64,000 bases of DNA from NCBI GenBank assembly GCA_035578905.1, contig JAQJVL010000158.1, forward strand, positions 552,501-616,500, read 5' to 3'. Origin of the DNA: Stictocephala bisonia. Lineage: Eukaryota; Arthropoda; Insecta; Hemiptera; Membracidae. Every line of letters starts with the position of its first letter. The stretch's first letter is position 1. A program made the translations under genes and the position numbers. The notes under the pieces are model-generated. The model searched no databases. It was not told where the DNA came from and saw only the letters and a program-made list of their open reading frames with translations. This document shows, one piece after another, positions 1 to 11,781 of the stretch.

Positions 1-421
1 CTAGGTACCATGTCTGAGATGTTTATTTTTTAACATGAATGTACAACTGTTGGAGAGGGAAAATCCATTGATGCGCGAACCATGCTCAAACCACACTAAG
101 AACTATGGACTAGTCAATACTTTGTTTAGTTGTGTTTACGTCTGGTGATGTCTTTGACAACCAAAGGCCTCAACTAATAAAAGATTAATCATTAGAATTT
201 TGAAGAACATTTGTTTTTAAATTACACATATTTTCCAATGAGAAGAGTTTTTTTTTATTTAAGTGATTCTACCTTGTATTAAACTTGATAGGTTATAAAT
301 AGCTGGAATATTAGTTTTTCTATTGATGATGATTAAGTATTTCCAGCAAGTTTATACATTCTCTAAGTTGTCTACAGTCAACTACTAATACAATTAAAAA
401 AAAAAAAAAAAGAAACAGACT
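1..421. other. Non-coding stretch downstream of the last exon seen
   Basis: AT-rich sequence with no coding signal. On the minus strand it is the region just 3' of the 422-675 exon, so it should hold that exon's untranslated tail. AATAAA-like hexamers on the minus strand lie in the T-rich run near 251-265. A run of about 17 A bases sits near 396-411. Confidence 0.5.
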
Positions 422-675
422 TCATTGTTTGGAAAGTTGATCTAAACTCCCATCAGTCCCTCCATGTTTGAGAAGAATGTGTCTCTTGTAGTTCCCCCTC
501 TGCACGGTGCGGTAAGGACAAAACTGACAGACAAACTGTGGTTCTTTGCCGCAGTAATGGCGTTGATGTTGAATTAGGTTGTCCTTATAGCAATAACTTC
601 TATTGCACCGTTGGCACTGGAATTTCTGGCCTTCCTCAGGGTCTAACACATGGTAAGGAGATCCTGGAATCAACT
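422..675 (-). CDS. lola-like alternative terminal exon with paired zinc fingers (exon 27 in transcription order)
   Basis: Encodes 83 residues after the acceptor, then TGA. The first finger has C20, C23, H36 and C41 (motif NRSYCYKDNL); the second has C49, C52, H65 and H70 (motif PYRTVQRGNY). The linker is GKEPQFV and the tail is short and polar. The exon start follows TTTGACTTAG on the minus strand and leaves two bases before the first full codon, like the other exons. The codon at the apparent frame start is TTG, so no initiator is needed or present. In lola proteins such fingers give each isoform its own DNA-binding specificity in the nucleus. Closest relatives are the two next exons, at 1637 and 3454, which share the YR-T/A-x-Q-K/R finger-2 signature. 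Confidence 0.86.
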
Positions 676-1636
676 CTAAGTCAAACGAGAGATTGTCATG
701 TATACAGCATGCTCAATGATAATAAAAAAAATTAAAAAAAACACAAGAACAACAAAATACATATTACTTTTTATTAATTGTTAGAGCATTTTATTAAATA
801 AGCGGAAACAATATTTTATAACAGTTAATACATACAAAGTTGTGTTTAAATATGGTTAATAAGGTAAAGCTTTTTACTAATTATTGATTAACTAAAAATG
901 TTTGAAGTAACTGCATATATTTACATAATGTTTATAGTTTCACTACATTTTCATCAAATAATTCCAACAATTTCACTGATATGATACAATTACATAGTTA
1001 AACTTTTAATCTAACATACTATAAATCTAAAAAACGAAGTAAAATATACTTTTCAAAAAAAAGCAGCAACACGTTATTAATATTTTTACAATTGTACAAA
1101 TATAAACAATTCTAAATCATATTTATCTCTGGTATATAAAAAATGAATATTGTGTACAATTGAACACAAATTTAAAACATTTCCTATTAAATTATGTTTT
1201 TGAAAATATATATTCCTATTATATTTTAACTTTTCACAAATCTAAAGTAAAATTATTAAAATAATGGAAAGTTATACGAGATTTTATAGATTTACAGCAC
1301 ATGACTGTTAATATCTCAGTTTTTAAATCCAATTTTGTCTGTATTTCAAAGTATTTATGGTTTTAAATTGTTTTACTAGTAATATTTTATTATAAATTAG
1401 GATTTTTGAACTATCAAAAGTTAAAATTGCAATAGTCATTATATTCAGTTTAGGAAAGGTGTCTCAATAAAATAATACAAGACAATTTACACATTATTTT
1501 ATTAAATTAAAAAAAAGTTCAGTTTATTCGGTAGGGCATTAAAATCATAAGCTAATCGTACAAAAAAGACAAGGATAACACTTTCTTTTAAGTTAGAGTA
1601 AAATGTTCATAGCATTGCAAGATTTTAGCTATAGTT
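676..1636. other. Intron and 3' flank, nothing recognised
   Basis: About 960 bases of AT-rich sequence between two exons. No zinc-finger codons, transposon ends or strong repeats were seen. It must hold the 3' untranslated region of the 1637-1848 exon and the branch point and acceptor of the 422-675 exon. Confidence 0.4.
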
Positions 1637-1848
1637 TTAAAACTTGTTGTGAAAGTCTTCAGTATGTTTGATGCCAATGTGGCGTTTAAGTGAGCCCTTC
1701 TGAGTGGCTCGATAGGGGCAGTGGGGGCAAGGAAACTGGGGGGCTCTACTGCAGTAGTGTAACATGTGTTGCAACAGGTTGTGCTTGTGTTGGTAGCTCC
1801 GGTTACATCGACTGCACCTATGTGTCGCTTCCGAATCAGCCTGCAAAA
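1637..1848 (-). CDS. lola-like alternative terminal exon with paired zinc fingers (exon 26)
   Basis: Encodes 69 residues. Finger 1 has C11, C14, H27 and C32 (NRSYQHKHNL); finger 2 has C40, C43, H56 and H61 (PYRATQKGSL). The linker is S-R-A-P-Q-F-P, so the usual G-K-E after the last cysteine of finger 1 is replaced. The acceptor is less clear than elsewhere. The strong-looking TTTTGCAG at 1841 would put a TGA stop in the shared phase, so I place the start at the weaker GTGTTAG, which keeps the common phase. The tail after the last histidine is eight residues. It groups with the exons on either side. Confidence 0.82.
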
Positions 1849-3453
1849 CTAACACTTTGAGGTTAACATTAAATTTGATAAAAACACGGGTTATTTAAGT
1901 CAACTATCAACCTTGTAATAGAACTTAATTGTAGAAAAAAATAAGTATATATACACAAAAAACATACTTTTATTATATTTACAGCCAGGGAGTGAGAGCA
2001 AGTGGTTGAGACGTCTAAGGCGTAAGGACTTTGTACCTGAGATATAGCAATACCGATATAGTCCTGGCCTTGGCTGTTAGTTTTTATCACCAATATTCAC
2101 CTTGTACTGTACTGGCTCTCCCTCTTACTCTGTCTGATAACTTTCCTGAATAGATCATTACTCTATGGGGAATGAGTAAGGTAAAGTTAAAAGAGATCAG
2201 ACTCTCAGTTTTATAAAAAAAATATCCCATTACTGAAATCTGAGATAGAATTTTTATATGGAGGTATAAAACTCATAAGTGATTGTTATTGCTATACAGC
2301 CATATAGATTATCACGCACCCTCAAGTAGTGGGTCCTTAATCACCTTCCTATCTCAAAGTATTGAGGCTTGGCATATGAAATGAGCTTAATACTGTTGCC
2401 ACTAAACTTAAATTATGATTTTAAGGCACAAATACCTGATTTATAGGTTAGAACACAAATTCAATGTAATTTTACAGTGAACTTATGTTAAACCATGCTA
2501 ATTAGATATATTTGTCTTGAAATTACAAATCTAGGATTACAAACATTCCTAATACGCTATTTTCAAGACACATATCCAGTTCACACAATATGAACATGAA
2601 TATTCATATTGACTTGTAGAAATCAGTATAGTGCCTCAAAGCTAAATCTATGTTTTAATAACAAGTTTATAATGTGAAATGCTTCAACAAGAATTTAATG
2701 TCAATTTATATTACTTATATACATATTCAAAAGTACATAATCAGGTACCTACTTTGAAATACATATCTAGAGTTGAAAAGTGGACCTACAGTTTCAGGGA
2801 ATACCACCAGAGTAGATTCCTGGTTCCTTTTTACTGTACCCAGATACAAGTATCCAAACAGGTACTAGGTACAGTCAAGAACATTTTGGTATTTTTAGCA
2901 ACACATATAGATCTATAATTATTTGTTTTGGTTGACAAAATTATTTTTGGAACCCATTTTAAAGTCAACATTTTTCTTTATCAATAAATAATAATGTTTT
3001 ATCAAAAGTAATAACTTAGTAATAATTGATCTTTCATATGGTCTCATCTCTTAAAATCTTACCTACTTCTAAGTTTACAAACAAGTGAATAAGAATTAAA
3101 TTCTAGTATTTAAAAGATTACAGTAATTATGAGTTATAATTATTTTAAGGTGAATACAATAATGACTTTCAAACTATATCAAATATATGTAAAAGCTAAC
3201 AAAAACAAATAATTTTAAAATCAATTAATCAATTAATTTAATAAATGAGAAAATAATTTTGTGAATACAGCTTATAATTACTAAGTATTGCTAGAACAAA
3301 AAAAGAGGAATATTATTTCTAACAAATGAATGAGGGAAAGAGACGATTATGTTCAATACTAAATTCTGAACTTATCAAACTAAAGAGGTTTTTAGAATGA
3401 CACAAATTATATTAATTCAAATTTGTATTAGGACAAACTTTTATTTAAAAAAA
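1849..3453. other. Intron and 3' flank, nothing recognised
   Basis: About 1.6 kb of AT-rich sequence. I found no cysteine-histidine signature, transposon ends or tandem array. Short open frames here (for example 2679-2918 on the plus strand) have no family signature and are not annotated. TTTATT at 3440-3446, read as AATAAA on the minus strand, is placed to end the transcript of the next exon. Confidence 0.4.
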
Positions 3454-3686
3454 TTATATAAAGGTATTTGAATAAACATTTGGACTACTATGTTTGAACA
3501 TATGTTTTTTTAAACAGACTTTCTGTGTTGCTCTATACGGACAAATAGGGCAGGGGAATTGTGGTTCTTTGCCACAGTTCAGTCGTTGATGCTGAAGCAA
3601 ATTCTTCTTGTACGCATACGTCCGTTTGCATTGATTACACTCAAATCTCTTCTCCCCACCATCTTCGACTAAACCATACTGACAAC
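3454..3686 (-). CDS. lola-like alternative terminal exon, hidden because it has no early ATG (exon 25)
   Basis: Read from the acceptor AACATTTCAG on the minus strand in the shared phase, this exon gives 76 residues ending in TAA. Finger 1 has C16, C19, H32 and C37 (KRTYAYKKNL); finger 2 has C45, C48, H61 and H65 (PYRATQKVCL). The last histidine pair is spaced H-X3-H rather than the usual H-X4-H. The linker is GKEPQFP. The tail of about 11 residues is rich in N, S and T. An AATAAA on the minus strand lies about 10 bases past the stop. No start codon precedes the fingers, so ATG-based gene finding misses it. It is similar to its two downstream neighbours. Confidence 0.86.
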
Positions 3687-3993
3687 CTGAAATGTTAAAA
3701 ATCTATTATTGATGGAAATATTGTGTTATTTTATGCATTTTAATTAAAACATATGTAGTATTTTCTGAATTGTGTTTGTCTTCAGGGAAAAATCCAACGT
3801 AAATAATCAGGGATTATCCTTGAGTCTCAAACTTACTAAACTCGTGATCGTATGTTATTCAAAATTTGAGATTTATATTACATGCTCTTAACCAATATCA
3901 AGAGCAAATCAGATCTGTGGTTTCAACACACAGTTGAGATAGTATTTTTTTTTCAATTTCCACTTTGTTTAGCAGCTAGACGCCATTTTGTTT

Positions 3994-4690
3994 TTTTCAT
4001 AAAACAATTTATATCTTTGTTCTTATCTTTACGATTGTTACAAAACTCAGTAAATGGGTTCATGTTAGAAGGTAGTATTCAATAGAAACATATTTTTAAA
4101 TTATCTTGATTATTTTCAAAATTAATTACGGTCATTTTCTTCTTATTGTAACAAATATCTAAAAAAACAAATTGCGTAAGACACAAAATAGTTTTTAAAT
4201 GACTTTCCTATTTGTAAAAATTGGTTAAGGAATAGCAATTTTATAAACTAACATTAGCTCACATGCAAACTAAATGGCTAATAATTTGACAGTATTTGAA
4301 CTGCATGTGAATTAATGTTAGTTCATAAAACTGTTATTTCTTAACCAATTTTTACAAATGAGGTATCATTAGAAAGGTAAAGTTATTTAAAAACGGTTTT
4401 GTTTCTTACATAATTTTTATAAAATCAGTAGTTTTTTTTAGATATTTGTTACAATAAAAAGAAAATGGCTGTAATTTTGAAAAACAATTAAGATAAATTT
4501 AGAAAATATAGAAGATAATTTAAAAATATTTCTTTGTTAAATACTAACTTCTAACATGAACTATTTACTGAGTTTTGTAACAATCGTAAAGATAACAACA
4601 AAGATATAAATTGTTTTATATAATTGTGTTATTCTTCATTTTTTTGCTTAGAATTACACACAGAGCCCCTTAAGTGTAACGCCCTGTATA
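3994..4690. mobile_element. Foldback (long inverted-repeat) element, class not settled
   Basis: Two arms of roughly 300 bases, about 3994-4268 and 4300-4625, are imperfect reverse complements. For example, AAATTGGTTAAGGAATAGCA on the left pairs with TGTTATTTCTTAACCAATTT on the right. The right side ends with GTAACGCCCTGTATA near 4690, the inverse of a TATACAGGGCG terminus. No matching terminus was found on the left, so that end may be truncated. It carries no coding sequence and lies in the intron between the 3454 and 5593 exons. Confidence 0.65.
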
Positions 4691-5592
4691 CTTAAAATTC
4701 CAGTTATAATATGATTTTAGGTTAGGTTAAAGGGCACTAGGCCAGGAATACACTAAATAAACACATATAATCTGTCAGTCTCTCTCTCTACTCACCTGAA
4801 GAAAATGCCAGTGGCATTGAAAATTTGTGAGATTATGTGTTTATTTTGTGTTTGTTACTACTACTCTGGTGTTAGTGAACTTGTCTTCTAAGGTAAGTTT
4901 GCTGATGTCCTATCTCTCCAACATACCAGTTATAATATGACAGAGGCTTCAAATAGATTGAGGCCTGTGATAGTTACTATAAAATTGACTAAGCTAAACG
5001 GAATTAAAAATAATACTGGCTTATGAGTATCCACTTACTGCACTGGAAGAGTTGAGTGAGTTAGAAAGACCTTAAAATTTGACAAAAATTCAAATTACTT
5101 AACTATGCTTTAGACAGTTATGCTTTCATATATCTGTACTAGCACAATTTAATATAATTTACATAATGTAAAATTTCTGATATTATGATAGTTACTAGTA
5201 ACCACTTTATTTGGCACTACAGAAACCGCAAAAAAACCATTTAAGCAAAAAAGGCATATTTTGCATTTTACAAGATTTCTGTAGCTCAGCTAGAGAAAAT
5301 GAAGTATTAATTGTCTTTACAAAGATATATCAAGAACATATTCTTAAATTCAATCATTGCAAAAGTATTTTCAGCTCTGCAAATAACGTTCAATTTTGGG
5401 ACTAATATTTTGAAATTCCTAATTTCTAATAAACTGTATAGTTTAAGCTATCAGTTTATAACACATTCTCTACTGAATAAGATGAATTTTAAATTATATC
5501 AATATAAAAATATTAAACTAGAATAATTGATACATAATCAACTGTCTGTATTTTTATGATTGATTGTTAATTAATCAATATACTTGAAGGAG

Positions 5593-5858
5593 TTAGGATA
5601 CACTGGGAGAATAGTTGATTGAAGCATCTTGACTGTTATGCTTGGTGAAGATATGGCACTGAAGGTTTTGTTTCCGCTTGCTCTTGTGTGGGCAGAACGG
5701 ACACTGGAACCGTGGTTGGATACCACATTCGTACTTGCGATGCCGGTTCAGGTTGAACTTGTGTTTGTAAAAAGCCCCACAGTCACTGCACTTGAACTGA
5801 CATCCGTTCTCTAAACCTGTGGGTTTAACCGACATTGGCACTTTAGACACAACCTTGT
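5593..5858 (-). CDS. lola-like alternative terminal exon with paired zinc fingers (exon 24)
   Basis: Encodes 87 residues. A hydrophilic lead of 22 residues is followed by finger 1 with C23, C26, H39 and C44 (GAFYKHKFNL) and finger 2 with C52, C55, H68 and H73 (PHKSKRKQNL). The linker is GIQPRFQ, unlike the common GKEPQF. The tail is 14 residues rich in serine. I chose the acceptor CACTTTTTTAG, which has a pyrimidine run and gives the shared phase; a second AG 15 bases later (TCTAAAG) is also in phase and would remove five residues. The extra cysteine just before the last finger-2 histidine pair (QCH) is unusual. Confidence 0.84.
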
Positions 5859-6189
5859 CTAAAAAAGTGATAAAAAATAAATTATATTGACTAACTATGA
5901 CGGTGTAGATTAATATTATAGAAGAATTTTAATTATTGAACTCAAAGGAACAATTTTTGTCATTTGTTTGATTTGATCTGTTTTGAGAAAAGTTAAAATT
6001 AAATAACACATAGTTTGAAAAGTAACCTTTCATAAACATAATTTTTATGAACTAAATAATATTATATAGTACAACAATAATAATAACAATAACATTTTGG
6101 TGTCTTTGTACAAATAAATTGCAGAGTTATTAAAAAATACTTATATATAATAATGTATTCTATAATTTATATTGTATAAGGTAAATGTA

Positions 6190-6875
6190 AAAGTAACTTT
6201 GATTATCCGGCCTTGCTTTATCCGGCTGTCCGTGTCATCCGGCTTGGCGATCTAACAAAAATAATTTTTTATTTAATAAAATAATTCAGCTCACAAATCT
6301 CAAACACAAATGCTTGAAATTTGCATCTTGAATATTGCAGGTGCTGTTTTTTTAACTTGTCGTACATTGCAGACTGTCACTGGTTAATTAACATGAAAAT
6401 CTGAGGTGGCAATTTGGTAACTTCTATAATAGAATAGCTAGAAGAGTCCATTTCTCAGATGAGGAAGTGGAAGAGTTCATTACGTGCACACCCATTATCA
6501 GTGAAAACACGTTTTTGTTCTTTTAAAGGATGTAGTTACTGTATTATTTTAATGTCTTTAAGATTACACTGTAAAACAAAGTTTTATCTAAATACTATTT
6601 GGTAACTTAACACATCACGTTAGAATTTTAACTGAGTAAAACAAAGTTGTTTTTAAAACGTGTGTCTTACAAGACACAAGATTTCGTTACATTCGTCTTG
6701 CCAAAATTCGCCATGATTTCGTGGTTTTCGTTACATGCAATCATAGTTACTTCTTTCTCAATTACCATCCGATATAAGTTATTACATCTCTTTCTTGTTA
6801 AAAAACCAAGTTTTTCTGACATGTTTTATCAGAAAACCTGCTGCCACATTAGGCCAGATAACCGAGGTTGTACTG
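6190..6875. mobile_element. pogo/Tigger-like non-autonomous DNA element
   Basis: The right end, read on the minus strand, starts TA then CAGTACAACCTCGGTTATCT, a form typical of pogo/Tigger-type inverted repeats. The left end has a decayed match, AAGTAACTTTGATTATCCGG, followed by further ATCCGGCT repeats at 6210-6245. The inside is not an intact transposase; a short frame near 6455 (GATGAGGAAGTGGAAGAG) may be a coding remnant. It sits in the intron between the 5593 and 7010 exons. Confidence 0.5.
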
Positions 6876-7009
6876 TAATTCTTTTGTTACATCGACTATA
6901 TATATTAGACTATAAATGAAAATATTGCAGTTTGTAAAATAAGGACAAAAAATGCTACAATTTCATATAAAATCACTTTACTATAACAAATAAAACAGCA
7001 AAAATAAAA

Positions 7010-7227
7010 TTACAGTTGACTAGAAAGATCTGGAATGATGATTGGTGCTGAGTGTTTTAATGCCACGTGGTTTAGTAGATGGCCCTTGCGCTTTCCTTTA
7101 TAAGGACAAAAACAACAGGCAAATTGTGGTTCCTTGCCACACTCCAGACGCTGGTGACGATTGAGGTTGTCCTTACGGGAATAGGATCGACCACAGTCCG
7201 TACACATGTAAGGTCTCAGAACCACAT
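7010..7227 (-). CDS. lola-like alternative terminal exon with paired zinc fingers (exon 23)
   Basis: Encodes 71 residues after the acceptor GTCTGTCTTACAG. Finger 1 has C8, C11, H24 and C29 (GRSYSRKDNL); finger 2 has C37, C40, H53 and H58 (PYKGKRKGHL), with an additional cysteine next to C37. The linker is the consensus GKEPQFA. The tail is hydrophobic then polar (IIIPDLSSQL). The first residues are VVLRPYM, so the fingers begin only seven residues into the exon. Its finger 1 is closest to that of the 8421 exon (RRDNLTRHQR), suggesting a duplicated pair. Confidence 0.88.
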
Positions 7228-7491
7228 CTGTAAGACAGACATAAAATCAGATCAATCGTGTATTGGGGATGTTATGAGAGGATCTATAATAATTATTTCT
7301 CTCTAGTTTTGACTGTCCTTAATCGATTCTTATTCATAATTTTTTATTAATCATGTTTAAAGACTACAAGCAGTAATGATATAAAATATAACCTTGGATC
7401 TGTTCATTATTTCAATTTAAATAAAATAATAAACATATTTAATTTCTAATAATCTTTGATAGCCCTCGGTTTTAGAGTTTGCTGGAGTATA

Positions 7492-7992
7492 CAGTATGGC
7501 CTCAATAATTTGAACCTCAATATCTTAAATTACTTGATAACAAACATAATATTATTATCCTACTTTCATAACAGTCAATGTTAAAAAATATATTATCTTC
7601 ACAGAACCCTATAAATTTTTCTTAGAATTCTTTGATTTAGATGTCATTACTGTTCTAAAGATAGAAAATGAGAATTGAAGCCTTCCATAATAATTATGTA
7701 AGTAACTTTCAACTCCCTACTAAAAACTAATAGGTCAGTTCAAGGTCACAATACTTTTTACTATGAATCATACTAATAATTTTCTTATGTATGTCAAAAA
7801 TGTACAGATGATATTCCATTTTTTAACTCTCATCATGTTTACAATCTCAATTAATAGAAATGAATTTTGTTATCGTTGAGTTACAATGCTTAATTTTTTG
7901 TAACTCAGTTTCTTCTGTCAGAGTACCATCTACTAAATGACAAACTTGATAGTTTGAATTGTCCACAATTGTGAGTTATTGAAACCATACTG
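7492..7992. mobile_element. pogo/Tigger-like miniature element flanked by TA
   Basis: Inverted ends: CAGTATGGCCTCAATAATTT on the left and, on the minus strand, CAGTATGGTTTCAATAACTC on the right. Each is bounded by the dinucleotide TA (7490-7491 and 7993-7994), the target preference of the Tc1/mariner/pogo superfamily. About 500 bases with no transposase frame. It lies in the intron between the 7010 and 8421 exons. Confidence 0.65.
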
Positions 7993-8420
7993 TATAAAAT
8001 AAAAGTAATAATTTAACACAGCCCACACTACAGGAAATTAGAATGGTAATCGTTTTAAAAAGTTATTTTTTATTTCATCAAAAAACCATTCATTTTTAAT
8101 ATTTTTGCTATTTTATGAATTCACAAAAATATAAATAGATCTTGAAGATAATTATCTCAACTAGCCAAACAAAAAATTTTAAAAATATTACATTGAATAA
8201 AGAGAGTAAAAATGAAAGTTTTAGTTTATTGAATAAGCACACAAAAACTAATCACTTGTCTTTTCTTTAATAAAACATACATGGAATAATGCAAAATGAC
8301 AACCCATAATTCATTAGTTGATTCAGAAGTACTCAGAAAGCAATATAAAAAATCTCTACAAACAGAAATAGAAATTAGGTGGAAAATTAAACTTTGAACA
8401 GACAATTAGCAATAATTTAT

Positions 8421-8635
8421 CTATTTGATCAATTGGTCAAGAATAAAAGAGTTGTGCTTGACGCCCATGTGGGACTTAAGGTGAACTTTCTGCTTGGCTT
8501 TGTAGGGGCAATGAGGACATTGGAACTGTGGTTCTGTGGTAAGACACTCGTAGCGCTGGTGACGGGTCAAGTTATCTCGGCGTTTGTATGAGCGACCGCA
8601 CAGCAAACACCTGTAGACGTCCATCCCAGGGGCTA
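8421..8635 (-). CDS. lola-like alternative terminal exon with lengthened finger linker (exon 22)
   Basis: Encodes 70 residues after the acceptor ATTTTGTGCAG. Finger 1 has C9, C12, H25 and C30 (GRSYKRRDNL); finger 2 has C39, C42, H55 and H60 (PYKAKQKVHL). The linker reads L-T-T-E-P-Q-F-Q: one residue longer than in most exons here and lacking the glycine that normally follows the last cysteine of finger 1. All eight metal-binding residues remain. The tail is NSFILDQLIK. Confidence 0.87.
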
Positions 8636-8923
8636 CTGCACAAAATATTATCTAAGTACTGTATATGGAAACCTTGGCAGCAATATAAAATTTGCAATTT
8701 ACTTCATACCTTTAAGTTAAATACTGTCAGATAAAAAACACGTACTACGACAAAAATTGTTCACCTGTCTCATGTTTGATGAATTAGACACAGAAAAAGG
8801 GAATATTATAAGTATAGTTAACTTTGTATTTGTTAATCAGTATAATATGTTTACTAAGTTAAATATCGTATGTTTCAAGTTACATGGCTGAAATATTTTG
8901 GTGGTTGTTGATATTTATAAAAT

Positions 8924-8992
8924 ACAATACAAGTGAACGTCATACAACACAACTTTATTACTATATAAGTAAAAAATGCACATTTTACAAAA
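8924..8992. repeat. Fragment of the hammerhead-type foldback family
   Basis: ACAAGTGAACGTCATACAAC followed by ACAACTTTATTACTATATAA matches the outer end of the palindromic element at 57208-57535 and of the one at 53582-54278. Only about 70 bases of the end are left and no ribozyme-like core is present. Confidence 0.55.
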
Positions 8993-11444
8993 ATTTTTTT
9001 AAACCATTTATAAAATGTGGTATACAAATAAACTAAAAATTAAAATAGGAATGTTTACATTTTGTGAACCTTAACATATTTTTATCAGAGACATCCTAAA
9101 TGATGGACTGTATGTTCTAATGGTAATGAAGAAAAACTTACCCACAAGTAAAATTACTTATGAGGAAAGTTTTGGGTCATTCTCTTGGAAATAATTTTTT
9201 CTCACCTTCTTGAAATTGTGATTATTTATTATTGAATATATTAATGACTAGGCATCATTTTATAGGAAATAAAAATAATGTTATCAAACATTATTTAAAT
9301 AATATACATTTTTAAAATGTGCAGCCAATTTACCTTAGAAGACTGTAAATAAACTACCAGAGCATTTTTTCTCTATATTTTTTTTATCAATAGTATATAT
9401 GTAATGTATGAACTATGTAATCAACATCTATTGTTGAATGTACTAACATTGTCTACATTACCTCAAGGAAATTTTAATACAATATTAGTACCACAATTAA
9501 TTTTGAAATCACTGTATTATGGTATCACTGAAAATATGGTAGGCCACATATATAAAGAGAGATTGTCTGTGATGTAAGTTAATGTTAGAATAATTGTAAG
9601 TTAATTAAATAAAAATGATGAAATAATTTAAAGTATTTTAATTTTTTTTACGATTAAAGTTGAAACTAAAGTCTGGCTGGCGAGCTATGGGCCTTGAAGG
9701 ATTAGGTAGCCCTCACTACCTCATACACACACTCTCAGGAGCGGCAAACGACCTCGCTCTGTCCCTACCATTAATCACTTGCTATAGTTATACTAAAAAC
9801 TTGCAACATTTTTTATCTTCCATTTTTCTCTCCTGATATTGTTATTTTTGTAATATACATGAAAATATGAGATAAATGATACCAAACTAATGCAAAACAT
9901 AAATACTGTACTGTATTCGAATGATTAAATAATATGTTGGTGTGAACAAAATACATATTTAAATTTTATACTTTAAAAACGTTCTAGTTATATCAAATTT
10001 AGACTTGTTTAATCATAATTTTACGTAGATTACAAAAATGTTAGTTTCAAAAAGGAAAAAGTAGATAGTAAAAATGTATTTTGTATTAGACACCCCAGTT
10101 GCATATTATTTATGACAGGCAGTCAAGAGAGGTTGACAAGGCTTGCCCAGGTGGTGTGTGTGTGCGTGCGTTAGTGGAGGGTCGCTTATCTCTCAGGGGC
10201 CGTAACCAAACGGCCATTGTATAAACTTATAATGCTGTTCTTCAGCTGAGATAGTTCATTGTGAAGTTTTTCTTATCTAAATTATTTAACACAAAGTGCT
10301 CTCAAATCAATATTAATAAAATTTCAAATTTACCTCACCTTGGGTAAGATACAAGGAATATTTCCTTTTTATAAAAAAACAATAATTTCTTTTTGTGTTA
10401 AGACAATTTATATAGCATCGTAACTGTAAACAAATACAAAAACAATAAGTAAACAGGTACAATAAAAGCCAAATTCAAGATGGACACAGTGTTTTTTTTA
10501 AACTGTTGAAATAATTCTTTCTCCTATTCAAAAAAAAGAAGCAAGCTGTACATACAACTCAAAACCAATGAATCACACAAAGTTAGTTATTTAGGTTTTC
10601 TTTGCAACCATATTTCCCCGAACCCAAAAAGCTCTAGTTTTCCGGAAGCTGTCTGCCAAGTCATCGAAGGAACTTTGACGGATCACTGGTTGGCATTGTT
10701 TATGATTAGAACTAGGGCAGAAGCTGATTGTGTTAGAACCTTTAACTTTCTTTCTTGATTAACAAGGACATACTTGGCAAATGCTTTCGCTTAGGTATGT
10801 TTTGCAATGAGAATATCAAGAATTTAACCTCTAACGTCACAATACAAATGCCTCCACCTGTCCATATTAATCTATTATTTTGGACCTTTGATTCATAAAA
10901 CCATCAAAATAGAACCAAAGTCCTATTCCATTATTACATACACACAGTATTCAAGGGGGCAATCAGCCTGCTTTAAGCACTTTAATTTGTACTGGCCACC
11001 TCGACACTCACTGAAGAGCCTACAACAGTTAATTATAGATAGTTTTATAAAGAAAAATCAATAAAATAACTTAAATATGATGACTGTCTCCAATGAACAA
11101 AGCATAGGCTGACACAAAAAAAGTAACATCACTGATGATGAACCACAAAGATAAAGTTCCTCAATTAGGTAAAGGAAAGTAATCAAATAAAAATTATTAA
11201 ACATTCATCACTCTTTATTGATCTAAGGGTAAATATTGAATGGTTATAAACATGTGAAAAATCATTGTAGTGTCAAATAATTATAACTTAATATTTGTTT
11301 TATTATTATTATTCCTTAGTCATTTGCTTTAATAATATTGTGTTCTAATAGATAGGAAAACGCAGATATTTTCTACAGTAAATTAACTATGATAAAACAC
11401 AGAAAAATTTAATCAAACGCAGATATCAAACATTCATTATTCAT
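8993..11444. other. Long non-coding stretch with one decayed coding remnant
   Basis: AT-rich. No lola-type exon was found. At about 10590-10790 the minus strand reads as two short open blocks in different frames, one ending RKTRAFWVRGNMVAKKT before TAA. This looks like an old processed or transposon-borne coding fragment of unknown family. The rest shows only simple A/T runs and a GT-rich patch near 10155. Confidence 0.4.
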
Positions 11445-11515
11445 TTCTGAGACTCCGATCGTAGAGATATGGGCGAATATGAGGGGTGAATGAGTGAGAT
11501 GAGAGTAGATGAACA
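11445..11515 (-). repeat. Truncated tail of SINE family A
   Basis: The stretch GATATGGGCGAATATG and the following TGAGTGAGATGAGAGTAGAT match the 3' part of the SINE copies at 18056-18310 and 53967-54251. Only the tail is present, in the minus orientation. Confidence 0.55.
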
Positions 11516-11569
11516 CATTTATTTAACAACGATTTTAATAGATGTTAATAAACATTTATTACATAAAGA

Positions 11570-11781
11570 CTACATTTGAAGTACATGTCCAGCGTGCTTG
11601 TGAATAATATGAGACTTGAGGGTGCTCTTTTGCTTGGCTTTGTAAGGGCATAGTTGGCAGTCGAACTGAGGAGTTTTACCACATTCTAGGCGCCTGTGTT
11701 TTGTCAGGTTATTACGGTATTTATAACTTCGTCCACACTCACATATGAATAGATTAGTCTTTGGAGATGCCACCGGTGGTT
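11570..11781 (-). CDS. lola-like alternative terminal exon, finger 1 with C-X-C spacing (exon 21)
   Basis: Encodes 69 residues after the acceptor CTTGTGTTGTAG. Finger 1 has C13, C15, H28 and C33 (GRSYKYRNNL): the first two cysteines are separated by one residue instead of two. Finger 2 has C41, C44, H57 and H62 (PYKAKQKSTL). The linker is GKTPQFD. The sequence before the fingers is rich in P, V and S. On the minus strand AATAAA lies about 15 bases past the stop (TTTATT at 11550-11555). The same C-X-C spacing is found in the two next upstream exons, so it is inherited rather than a sequencing slip. Confidence 0.88.
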
